A DNA stretch of 64,000 nucleotides from Hymenobacter lapidiphilus (GTDB taxonomy: Bacteria > Bacteroidota > Bacteroidia > Cytophagales > Hymenobacteraceae): assembly GCF_003417065.2 (NCBI RefSeq), contig NZ_QVLT01000015.1, positions 1-64,000 of the forward strand, in the 5' to 3' direction. A program made the position numbers and the translations under genes. The notes under the pieces are model-generated. The model searched no databases, was not told the DNA's origin, and saw nothing but the letters and a program-made list of their open reading frames with translations. Positions within the stretch are counted from its first letter, which is position 1. The number at the start of each line of letters is the position of its first letter. This document shows, one piece after another, positions 26,664 through 33,942 of this stretch.

Positions 26664-27449
26664 ATGTCCGTTTCCAACCCCGCCTATCTGTCCCAGCAAA
26701 GCCTGACGGTGCTCGTGCCCGTCTATAATGAGGAGGAGAGCCTGGGGCAGTTCGTTATCGAGATGGACAAGTTTCTGGCCCTCACGCCGGTGCCGACCAC
26801 GGTGCTGTTCGTGAACGATGGCTCGACCGATGGCTCGCTGGCGCTGTTGCGGGAGGTGTGTGGCAGCAAGCCGGGCTACGAGTTCATCAGCCTGAGTCAG
26901 AACCAGGGGCTCAGCACGGCCATCAAGGCCGGCATCGACCACGCCCGCACCACGCTCATCGGTTACATCGACTCCGACATTCAAACCACGCCGCTCGATT
27001 TTCTGGGCTTCTTCGAGTTCTTTCCCGAGTTCGATATGGTGAACGGCATCCGGGCCAAGCGCCAGGACACGCTCGTGAAAAAGCTGTCGTCGAAGCTGGC
27101 CAACGGCGTGCGTCGCACGCTCATCAACGACGGCATTCAGGACACGGGTTGCCCGCTCAAAATCATTAAAAACGACTATGCTCGCCGGCTACCGCTGTTC
27201 CACGGCATGCACCGATTTTTAGGGGCGCTGGTGCAGCTGCAGGGCGGGCGCGTGAAGCAGCTGCCGGTGCGCCATTTCCCGCGCTTTGCGGGCACGGCCA
27301 AGTACAACCTCTGGAACCGGGCCTGGAAGCCGCTGGTCGACACGTTCGGCTTCCGCTGGATTCGCTCGCGCTGGAAGAACTACGAAATCGGCGAGCAGCA
27401 CGTTGGTGCCCCGGTTGTGCCGGCCGCGCCATCAGGCGCTACTCGTTAA
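26664..27449 (+). CDS. Family 2 glycosyltransferase (polyprenyl-phosphate sugar transferase-like)
   Basis: 261 residues, GT-A fold: LTVLVPVYNEEESL start, FVNDGSTDGS, SQNQGLSTAIKAGIDHA and the DSDIQ (DxD-type) metal site, then GCPLKIIKND and the HFPRFAGTAKYN segment typical of dolichol-phosphate/undecaprenyl-phosphate mannosyl- or aminosugar transferases. No C-terminal membrane helices, so it probably acts at the inner face of the cytoplasmic membrane. The next gene (11 bp away) encodes a membrane protein of the lipid-A-disaccharide-synthase-N-like family, suggesting joint lipid-linked sugar work. Its sugar is unknown. Confidence 0.85.
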   Translation: MSVSNPAYLSQQSLTVLVPVYNEEESLGQFVIEMDKFLALTPVPTTVLFVNDGSTDGSLALLREVCGSKPGYEFISLSQNQGLSTAIKAGIDHARTTLIGYIDSDIQTTPLDFLGFFEFFPEFDMVNGIRAKRQDTLVKKLSSKLANGVRRTLINDGIQDTGCPLKIIKNDYARRLPLFHGMHRFLGALVQLQGGRVKQLPVRHFPRFAGTAKYNLWNRAWKPLVDTFGFRWIRSRWKNYEIGEQHVGAPVVPAAPSGATR

Positions 27450-27460
27450 GCGGCCCGGCG

Positions 27461-28153
27461 ATGCTGAAGTTACCAACGCTGCTGACGACGGCCAATATGG
27501 CGCTGGTTATCGGGCTGGTGTCGCAGCTGCTGTTTTCGAGCCGCATCGTGCTGCAATGGATTCAGAGCGAGCGGGCCCGGCGGGTGCTGGTGCCCACGCT
27601 GTTCTGGCAAATCAGCCTGGTTTCGTCGTTTCTGATGATTATCTATGGCTTGCTGCGCCACGACCCGGTGATTCTGGGGGCTCAGCTGATCAGCTATGCT
27701 ATTTACGTGCGTAATCTTCAGCTGCTGGGCGAGTGGGGCAAGCTCCCCGCCGGGTTCCGGGTTGCAGCCTACGCCTTGCCGGTGGCGCTGCTGAGCTGGT
27801 TTGTGGCCGGCAACCGTCATTTCAGCCTCCGGGCCATGCTGGGCACCGAAATACCGGGCGGGCTGCTGGTGCTGGGCACCGTGGGCCAGGCCATTTTTCT
27901 GCTGCGATTCGTTTATCAGTGGATTTATTCTGAGCGCCGGGGCGAATCGAGCCTGCCCCTAAGTTTCTGGGTTATCAGCCTGGTCGGCTCACTCCTGATT
28001 CTGACCTACGCCATTATGCGCCGCGACGTGGTGCTGCTGATTGGCAACGTTTTCGGTACGGTAGTCTACGCCCGCAATATCGTGCTGTTGCGCCGGCAAG
28101 GGCTGGCCCCGTCTGGCAGCCCCTCCGAAGCCGGTCCGCCACTGGAGCGCTAG
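27461..28153 (+). CDS. Membrane protein with two lipid-A-disaccharide-synthase N-terminal-like (LABN) domains
   Basis: 230 residues with about six membrane helices in two similar halves. Each half has the pattern SRIVLQWIQSERARR / LRFVYQWIYSERRGE, then FW-x-IS-L-x-S and a following helix and Y-x-RN (YVRNLQLL, YARNIVLL). This duplicated SWEET-like small domain is known as LABN and is commonly found next to GT2 glycosyltransferases. A role in moving or modifying lipid-linked sugars is inferred from context only. It follows the transferase closely, as one operon. Confidence 0.8.
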   Translation: MLKLPTLLTTANMALVIGLVSQLLFSSRIVLQWIQSERARRVLVPTLFWQISLVSSFLMIIYGLLRHDPVILGAQLISYAIYVRNLQLLGEWGKLPAGFRVAAYALPVALLSWFVAGNRHFSLRAMLGTEIPGGLLVLGTVGQAIFLLRFVYQWIYSERRGESSLPLSFWVISLVGSLLILTYAIMRRDVVLLIGNVFGTVVYARNIVLLRRQGLAPSGSPSEAGPPLER

Positions 28154-28169
28154 GTGTACGCCGAACGGA

Positions 28170-28206
28170 GTAGGGGCGGGGCTTAGCTGCGTACCCTACC
28201 TCGTGC
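28170..28206. repeat. GC-rich element, half copy
   Basis: GTAGGGGCGGGGCTTAGCTG is shared with the left arm of copy 2 (2684-2703), then the sequence jumps to ACCCTACCTCGTGC, resembling the outer end of a right arm. It looks like an element that has lost its centre by internal deletion. It separates convergent genes. Confidence 0.6.
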
Positions 28207-28208
28207 TG

Positions 28209-29186
28209 CTAATTTTCCAGCGGTTGTTCTGCCAGCCAGTCCACGAAAGCCCGCAGGCCGTGCTCTAGGTTGGTCTGCGGCGAATAGCCCAGCAGCTGTC
28301 GGGCTTTGTTGATGTCGGCGTAGGTTACGTCTACGTCGCCGGGCTGCATGGGCCGGAATTCCAGGCGCGGCTCCACGTCTGCGGCTCGGCCTACGGCGTC
28401 AATAAGGTCCAGCAGTGACACGGGCTGGTGGTTGCCCAGGTTCAGGGTTTCGTACACGCCGTGGTGCGTCAGCAGATACTGCACGCCCCGGGCAATGCCG
28501 TCCACCGTATCGAGCACGAAGGTGTAGTCGCGGGCCGTGCTGCCGTCGCCGAACACCGGAATGGCCTCCTCAGCCTTTAGCAACCGCACAAATTTATGGA
28601 TGGCCAGGTCGGGCCGCTGCCGGGGGCCGTACACGGTGAAGAAGCGCGCATTGAGCACATCGAGCCCGTAGAGGTGGTGGTAAGTGGCCGTGAGCTGTTC
28701 GCCACTGAGCTTGGAGGCCGCGTAGGGCGAGATGCAGCTGGCCAGCAGGTTCATGTCCTCGCGGAAAGGCTGCTCGCGGGTGTTTCCGTACACGGAGGAG
28801 GAGGAGGCAAAAAACAGCTTCCCAATGTCGCGCCCCCGCATCCATTCCAGCAGATGGGCCGTGCCGAGCACATTGTTTTCGAGGTAAGCGGCCGGCAGCT
28901 GCACCGAGGGCCCCACGCCGGCTTTGGCGGCTAGGTGCACTACTACGTCCATCGGGTCGGCGGGCAGCGCGTCCACCAGTGCGTCGGGGCCGTGGCGTAG
29001 GTCGGTTTCGTGGAAGCTGAAGCGCGGGTGCGCCCGGCAGGCGGCCAGGTTGCGCTCCTTGAGGGCGCGGGCGTAGAAGGGGTCGAAGTTATCGAGGCCG
29101 ATAACGCGGTGGCCGTCGTGGAGCAGGCGTTCGGCCAGGTGTGAGCCTATAAAGCCCGCGCAGCCGGTAATCAGAATTGAAGCCAT
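28209..29186 (-). CDS. NAD-dependent epimerase/dehydratase (UDP-sugar 4-epimerase-like)
   Basis: 325 residues, extended SDR fold. The dinucleotide motif is ITGCAGFIGSHLAERL, followed by LDNFDPFY, VVHLAAKAGVGPS, the Ser in FASSSSVYG and the catalytic YAASK. The RFFTVYGPRQRPDLAIHKFVRLL stretch (here in parts: FTVYGPRQRPD) is typical of UDP-glucuronate 4-epimerases. It most likely interconverts nucleotide sugars for surface glycans, in line with the convergent glycosyltransferase genes. ATG 29186 gives the Rossmann motif at the N-terminus; a TACATTTG box lies 48 bp upstream. Confidence 0.87.
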   Translation of the reverse strand: MASILITGCAGFIGSHLAERLLHDGHRVIGLDNFDPFYARALKERNLAACRAHPRFSFHETDLRHGPDALVDALPADPMDVVVHLAAKAGVGPSVQLPAAYLENNVLGTAHLLEWMRGRDIGKLFFASSSSVYGNTREQPFREDMNLLASCISPYAASKLSGEQLTATYHHLYGLDVLNARFFTVYGPRQRPDLAIHKFVRLLKAEEAIPVFGDGSTARDYTFVLDTVDGIARGVQYLLTHHGVYETLNLGNHQPVSLLDLIDAVGRAADVEPRLEFRPMQPGDVDVTYADINKARQLLGYSPQTNLEHGLRAFVDWLAEQPLEN

Positions 29187-29233
29187 GAAAAGAGGCAGGA
29201 GAATGTCAATCGGGACCCGTAGGGGTAGTTGGG

Positions 29234-29241
29234 CAAATGTA
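29234..29241 (-). promoter_or_regulatory. Bacteroidota-type -7 box of the epimerase gene
   Basis: TACATTTG on the minus strand (exact TAnnTTTG), 48 bp before the ATG at 29186. No good -33 TTTG is seen at the expected spacing. Confidence 0.4.
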
Positions 29242-29428
29242 ATCCGAATTCGGGGTCCGGCGGTTGCTCTTTGCTCGCCGCTGCTACTGCCTTGTGCGCT
29301 GGAGGTAGTATGCGGCACAATACCTGTAGCTTTCAGCTGCACCGCAAGCGAACCTAAAACTGGCTCTGTTGCTACCCGCATTCCAGTAGCTACCAGTCAG
29401 TCCTTGCTACTATCGTCTATACTACGCT

Positions 29429-30301
29429 ATGTCTCTGCGTTTATTTAAGCGGCCGTCCTCGGCCAGTTCCGGGCTACAGCGGCGCCTCTACGGGGCCGCA
29501 TGTTCTATGATGCTACTCCTGCTGCTGATCAACTGCCCAGCTCTGAGTCAGGTCCGGGCCGGCTGGCAGGCGCCGGTGCCTTTGGTTGAAGGGCCGTTGG
29601 CCATTGGGCATGCGGGCTCGGGCTTTCTCACACAGTTTCGGCCCTTCAACCCGTTGCCGCCCAGCAGCAAGCAGAGTGTTCGGCGGGCTCTGGCCCGTGG
29701 GGCCGATGGAGTGGAGGTAGACGTGCGCCTGAGCCAGGACAGCGAGGCCATCCTCTACCACGATTCTCAGCTCGAATCGATGACGACCGGCACGGGTTGC
29801 GTAAGCCAAACCCCCGCCCGGGCCCTCACCCAACTCGACTATCGGGTCAGCTGGCCCTATCGGTGGTTTCAGCCCTACGAGCAGGTCGGCCGGCTCGATA
29901 GCCTGCTGGTTTATCTGAGAAAGCAGCCCAATTTCCCCTATCTGCATCTCGACCTGCACGAAGACGACCTCTGCGCCACTCACGTACTGGGGGAAGGGCT
30001 GATCAGGGAAGGTATTCTTATTGGCAGCACGCTGGCTATGGTCCTGAGTATTATCGTGCTGGTCATGCCGGCCTACCCGCGTTGGGAGGGCCGCCGTGAT
30101 ATAACCGGGCGGCGGCATATGCGGGAGCTAAGGCAGCTTCCGGGTCTTCGGGGGGTGGGGGAGTGGTACAGTCTCGATACACTGCACGTTAAGCAGGTTT
30201 GGGCCGCCGGGCAGGCTGTACCTATCTGGCATCCTACTACAACCCAGCTGTCCTCACTGGCCCATCCTATAGTTGTTGTATCGGGCCGGCCAGCCGAGTA
30301 A
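29429..30301 (+). CDS. Glycerophosphodiester phosphodiesterase-like protein, atypical or degenerate
   Basis: 290 residues. An N-terminal hydrophobic segment (CSMMLLLLLINCPALSQ) suggests a signal or anchor. The first half matches GDPD proteins by eye: IGHAGSGF (usually AHRGG), ARGADGVEVDVRLSQDSEAILYHD with catalytic-site residues, and LHLDLHEDD. The middle is unusual: where the barrel should continue there is a hydrophobic stretch (GSTLAMVLSIIVLVMPAYP) like a membrane helix. The end (VKQVWAAGQAVPIWHP) again resembles the last barrel strands. The altered HRG motif and broken centre make activity uncertain. Confidence 0.55.
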   Translation: MSLRLFKRPSSASSGLQRRLYGAACSMMLLLLLINCPALSQVRAGWQAPVPLVEGPLAIGHAGSGFLTQFRPFNPLPPSSKQSVRRALARGADGVEVDVRLSQDSEAILYHDSQLESMTTGTGCVSQTPARALTQLDYRVSWPYRWFQPYEQVGRLDSLLVYLRKQPNFPYLHLDLHEDDLCATHVLGEGLIREGILIGSTLAMVLSIIVLVMPAYPRWEGRRDITGRRHMRELRQLPGLRGVGEWYSLDTLHVKQVWAAGQAVPIWHPTTTQLSSLAHPIVVVSGRPAE

Positions 30302-30492
30302 TGGATACCATAATGTTTTTCTATTTTATATAACTTAACATAAGTAATAAACAGTCATGTATGTGTTGATCTCAGGAGTTGTAGGAGCAGACTTCCCGTA
30401 ATGGCTCTCCATTTAAAAACCGAACAGGATCTGCACATTAAATCCGCCAGTATGTGGTGTTTTAGAGGGTCAGATAGTGCTCCTTGGGATAT

Positions 30493-30551
30493 AAACAGTT
30501 CGGGCTTACCCTACCGCACATCACATGGGGTAGGGTAAGCCCGAACTGTTT
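30493..30551. terminator. 23-bp perfect hairpin between convergent genes
   Basis: Arms 30493-30515 and 30529-30551 are exact complements (AAACAGTTCGGGCTTACCC and on), loop 13 bases. Terminal A and T runs allow it to end transcription from both the GDPD-like gene (+) and the unrecognised gene (-). Confidence 0.85.
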
Positions 30552-30569
30552 ACTGTCTGATATAACCGA

Positions 30570-31580
30570 CTATTCGGTCAGCTGACGCTTGATCTTGTTT
30601 AATAAGGCCTGAACCAGCTCCAAATCATCCACGTGCTCAATGGTCAGGTGTGTGTTCAACCCAGGACCGTGCAGATGGATAGCGAATGTATTGGTGGGTA
30701 TGGCAGCATCCTGTGGTGCTGATGTTACTCCTTTGTCGCTCGTAGCGGTCCGGAGTGGGTCAGCATTGGCTGCTTGTGTTTCTACAGGCCGTGGCTGGTC
30801 TTGAGGCTCGGTAGGTACAAAGGTCGAAGGTCGTACGATGGCTGGGGCATCGGTGGTAATTACAGAAGCTGTGGTTCTAGGCTGATCCTCTATATCGTCC
30901 GTGTCTAATCCAAATAGGCTGGACACGGCATCCGGGAGGCGTTGTACCTGGGTGCCCTGAGGTACAAATGCCGGTTCCGCCGATATACCGGATACCTTGG
31001 TATCCCGGGCAGGTGGTTGGCCAGCACTATCCACCATCGATTGAAATCGGCTTAGTGGTAGTTCGGCACTGGCTAGTTCTCGGCGTGGCTGTTGCTGAGC
31101 GGCTAGCTGATCGATATCGGCAATCATATTTTGCTCATTGAGGACACCAACCATGCGTGCACCATCTATAAAGGACTTCGTTACCGCTTGGGCATTGATT
31201 TCCTCCACGCCGAATTCACGTACCAGCATCACGTCGAACATGTGCACCGGTAGCTCACGGTTCCTAAACTTGCGGCAGATCTGCGTAAACAGGGGTGGGT
31301 GCAGGAACGCCTCGCGCTCGTAAATACGCTCTTCCTGTTTATCGTAGGCATTTTTAATGCGGCGAAACAGATTGGTTGTAGTCAGCAATTCCCGCTTGCT
31401 AGTCAAGAGACCAAACTTAACCGCCGAGCCTATGATGGCCTTAAAAGACCCACTCACCTTGCGGTTTAACTTACGGGCTGCTGTGTCGATAGCACATTTG
31501 CCACCAGTGTCGTCAACAACTTCAGCAACTTCCCATGCGCTCTGATAAGATGTGCGCGGGTAGTCAATAGTCTTAGGCAT
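30570..31580 (-). CDS. Unrecognised protein in an AT-richer island
   Basis: 336 residues, no signal peptide. Residues ~5-150 form a conserved-looking helical domain (SYQSAWEVAEVVDDTGG, AARKLNRKVSGSFKAIIGSAVKFGLL) with the rhythm of winged-helix repeats, then HPPLFTQICRKFRNRELP and VREFGVEE. This part recalls DUF5343-type proteins, but I am not certain. A long Pro/Gln/Thr-rich linker follows, and the last ~35 residues (FAIHLHGPGLNTHLTIEHVDDLELVQALLNKIKRQL) form a small separate domain. Codon use and GC content are visibly lower than in neighbours, suggesting horizontal gain. ATG 31580 starts the conserved part. Confidence 0.6.
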   Translation of the reverse strand: MPKTIDYPRTSYQSAWEVAEVVDDTGGKCAIDTAARKLNRKVSGSFKAIIGSAVKFGLLTSKRELLTTTNLFRRIKNAYDKQEERIYEREAFLHPPLFTQICRKFRNRELPVHMFDVMLVREFGVEEINAQAVTKSFIDGARMVGVLNEQNMIADIDQLAAQQQPRRELASAELPLSRFQSMVDSAGQPPARDTKVSGISAEPAFVPQGTQVQRLPDAVSSLFGLDTDDIEDQPRTTASVITTDAPAIVRPSTFVPTEPQDQPRPVETQAANADPLRTATSDKGVTSAPQDAAIPTNTFAIHLHGPGLNTHLTIEHVDDLELVQALLNKIKRQLTE

Positions 31581-32707
31581 AAAGAAGGGAAATGGACGGT
31601 AGTATGAAGTCGGGAGCAATAATAAACAAAATAAATAAAAACAGTATTAATAAGTAGTATATAGTATATAAAATTATTACTTTCTTGGACTTTTTATGCT
31701 TTTTTTTACCATATCTGTTAATTATTACTACTTTATCTAATTACACTAAACGTATAATAAATACCTTCTATCGTAGGAGCCAGCGGGGCGGGAGGAGAGG
31801 TTAATTTAGTGCTACGCGGCTTTCTTCATGCCTACAACTGCTCAACAAGACAAAGTTGCCAAGCAACCAATATTAAGAGCACGCTATTGGTAAAGACCTA
31901 TCAGAAGCCCTGAAACAGAAGGCTTATCAGATGCTGATGAGATTTTACATTTCAAACAGGGGTGAGGATGCATCTTCTCTCCGTGAGCAGACGGCCTGGC
32001 TATATATTACAAGGCTTCCGGTTTAGCCATTGTGTTATCAGCTGTTCACCAATCTAGGCCACCCAAAAGCAACGGGTGGTCCATCAAGACCAACAAAGAC
32101 AACTCAGATTAGGAAGCTATAAACAGCCAAAGAATATCATACAATATCCTTTTACCATTCCCGACAGATTCGATGCAAGCAGTACATTAGTTCGTGCGCC
32201 CATTGACACGGATCCATAACAACAGCCATGCTCTCGGGAATAACACACACCTCATGAGCAGCTCACGCATCTTCAGCCGCATCAGATTCTGTCAAACCAA
32301 GCACGGCCGCCACATACAATGCACGAAGCCGTATGATTTGCTCAGGCAAGACCGGGCGGCACAATTGGCAGACTGCCCGGAAAGAGCTATTTCAACCGAT
32401 GCAATCTGTGCGTGACAGTAGTTGCGGATGCTCCACTCGGTCTTGCCTGAGATATAGATTTATGTTATATAGGTCACGACCAGAACAAACTCTGATACTG
32501 CAGATCTATGGGCGGCACGCTAGGGACGATACCAACTAAGGGCAAGCTAATACACCTTTTGGGCGTACCATTTTCCGTGTCATATTTTGTCTTATAATTT
32601 ATATTATGTTAAGTGATGTGTATTGAAATGTGGCCGACTATATAGCCGGCCACATTTTGGGTCTCCCCTCTACTTGATTATTGAGCTAAACAGAAACCCG
32701 ACTGTCC
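31581..32707. other. 1.1-kb AT-rich region without a convincing gene
   Basis: Poor in GC compared with its surroundings. Short fragments only: a 21-codon ORF from 31827 (MPTTAQQDKVAKQP) followed in another frame by an open stretch of about 45 codons (EALKQKAYQMLMRFYISN), which could be a decayed small gene. A 14-bp inverted repeat CTCAGGCAAGACCG / CGGTCTTGCCTGAG lies at 32341-32354 and 32438-32451. Small ORFs around 32194-32539 have no protein-like pattern. It looks like the worn edge of an inserted segment. Confidence 0.45.
32626..32657. terminator. Terminator hairpin downstream of the TPR gene
   Basis: AAATGTGGCCG pairs with CGGCCACATTT (11 bp, loop of about 9) about 50 bp beyond the stop of the minus-strand TPR gene, with A/T on both flanks. 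Confidence 0.7.
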
Positions 32708-33847
32708 TTACTTTACTGCATCCAACTTGGTCGACATTCGCTGCGAATCAGCTTTACGATCCAAACGCAGATACACTTTCTGTAACGCGCTCATCGTGCC
32801 GCGGTCGTCGGGCTGCACCTCCAGCGCCTTCTCGAAATACGGCAGCGAATCCTGAAAGAACTTCTTGCCCTCTATTTCCAGCTTCTTTCCCGACTTCTGG
32901 TATTCCGCCAGACTCATTTTGCTGGCCCGGGTATAGAAGTCAGCGGCCTTGTTGTAATTATAGATGCCAAGATTGAAGTTGGCGTCGAAGTTATTTGGGT
33001 CTATCTCCACAGCCTTCCGATAAGCAACCAGCGCTTCAGCCGGCTTTTTGTCAGTGTCGAGAATCGAGCCTTTCACCGCGTAAAGGTTCGAGTTGGTCGG
33101 ATCGGCTACGATGGCCCGGTCGATTTTCTCAAGTGCTTCTTTACCGCGGCCTGCGCTCAAGTACATATTCAACTCTTCCAGCATAAAGCCCTTGTTGTTG
33201 GGATATGCCTTCAGCGCGTCCTGCACTACTTTCAATGCGGCGGCATCGTCTTTCTGCTGCCGGGCAATCTGCAGCATCCGGCCGTACATCTGGGTCGACT
33301 GGTAACCGATACCCTGTAGCTTGCCATACATTTCCTTGGCGCCGGCAAAATTCTCGTTCGCTTCAGCAGCATAGGCAGCGTACAGATACGCCGTTGTATC
33401 CTGGGGCTTGATCTGCTGGGCCATCCGATAGGCGTCCATTGCCTTCGCAAAGTCTTTGCTATTGTAGCTTTCTACACCGGCGTTCAGGGCCATACCGTAC
33501 AGGCCGTCGAGCTTGGCCTCGGCCTGCTTGCCATACTCACCATCCTTACCGTCCAGGCTCAAGGCTTTCGTGTAAGCTTCAAAGGCAATTTTGGCCCCGT
33601 CTTCGGTACCGAGGCTTTTCTTATAGATGGGGCTATTCACCATGCTCTCGTAGATTTCGCCCCGGGTAAACCAGGTTTTGGCCTTACCCGACGTTTTTTC
33701 GTTGGTAACAGCCTTATCGATTTCCGTCTTAGCCTTGTCCAGCGTACCCTGGCGCTGGTAAAGAATAGCGTTGGTAACGGCCGAGTTCTGGGCCGAGGCC
33801 GTGTGTAGGGCAGCGGCGGCCACAAGCGTTAAAAGAACTTTCTTCAT
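32708..33847 (-). CDS. Tetratricopeptide repeat protein, exported
   Basis: 379 residues with a clear signal peptide (MKKVLLTLVAAAALHTASAQ). The mature protein consists of TPR helices: for example AMDAYRMAQQIKPQDTTAYLYAAY, EALEKIDRAIVADPTNSNLYAVKG and AEALVAYRKAVEIDPNNFDANFNLGIYNYNK (quoted in parts). About seven to nine repeats in all. Likely a periplasmic scaffold; partners are unknown. It is downstream of gyrA on the same strand, with a hairpin between. Confidence 0.85.
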   Translation of the reverse strand: MKKVLLTLVAAAALHTASAQNSAVTNAILYQRQGTLDKAKTEIDKAVTNEKTSGKAKTWFTRGEIYESMVNSPIYKKSLGTEDGAKIAFEAYTKALSLDGKDGEYGKQAEAKLDGLYGMALNAGVESYNSKDFAKAMDAYRMAQQIKPQDTTAYLYAAYAAEANENFAGAKEMYGKLQGIGYQSTQMYGRMLQIARQQKDDAAALKVVQDALKAYPNNKGFMLEELNMYLSAGRGKEALEKIDRAIVADPTNSNLYAVKGSILDTDKKPAEALVAYRKAVEIDPNNFDANFNLGIYNYNKAADFYTRASKMSLAEYQKSGKKLEIEGKKFFQDSLPYFEKALEVQPDDRGTMSALQKVYLRLDRKADSQRMSTKLDAVK

Positions 33848-33899
33848 GAGAGTTGGGTGAAGAATCTGCAGTTTAGTGGAAGGAATTATAGCGCAAACG

Positions 33900-33923
33900 G
33901 CAGAACTTCCGGGGAAGTTCTGC
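33900..33923. terminator. Terminator-like hairpin after gyrA
   Basis: GCAGAACTTCC and GGAAGTTCTGC are exact complements 20 bp beyond the gyrA stop. The T-tract on the minus strand is poor, so termination may be partial. Confidence 0.55.
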
Positions 33924-33942
33924 GTCGCAAGTTAACAGTTGC

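Noticed and set aside
32341..32451. Inverted repeat as a retron msr/msd or attachment site
   Set aside because: No reverse transcriptase or integrase nearby; only 14 bp pair.
32194..32539. Two small ORFs in the AT-rich island
   Set aside because: Biased composition without motifs, overlapping frames, and no promoter or start context.
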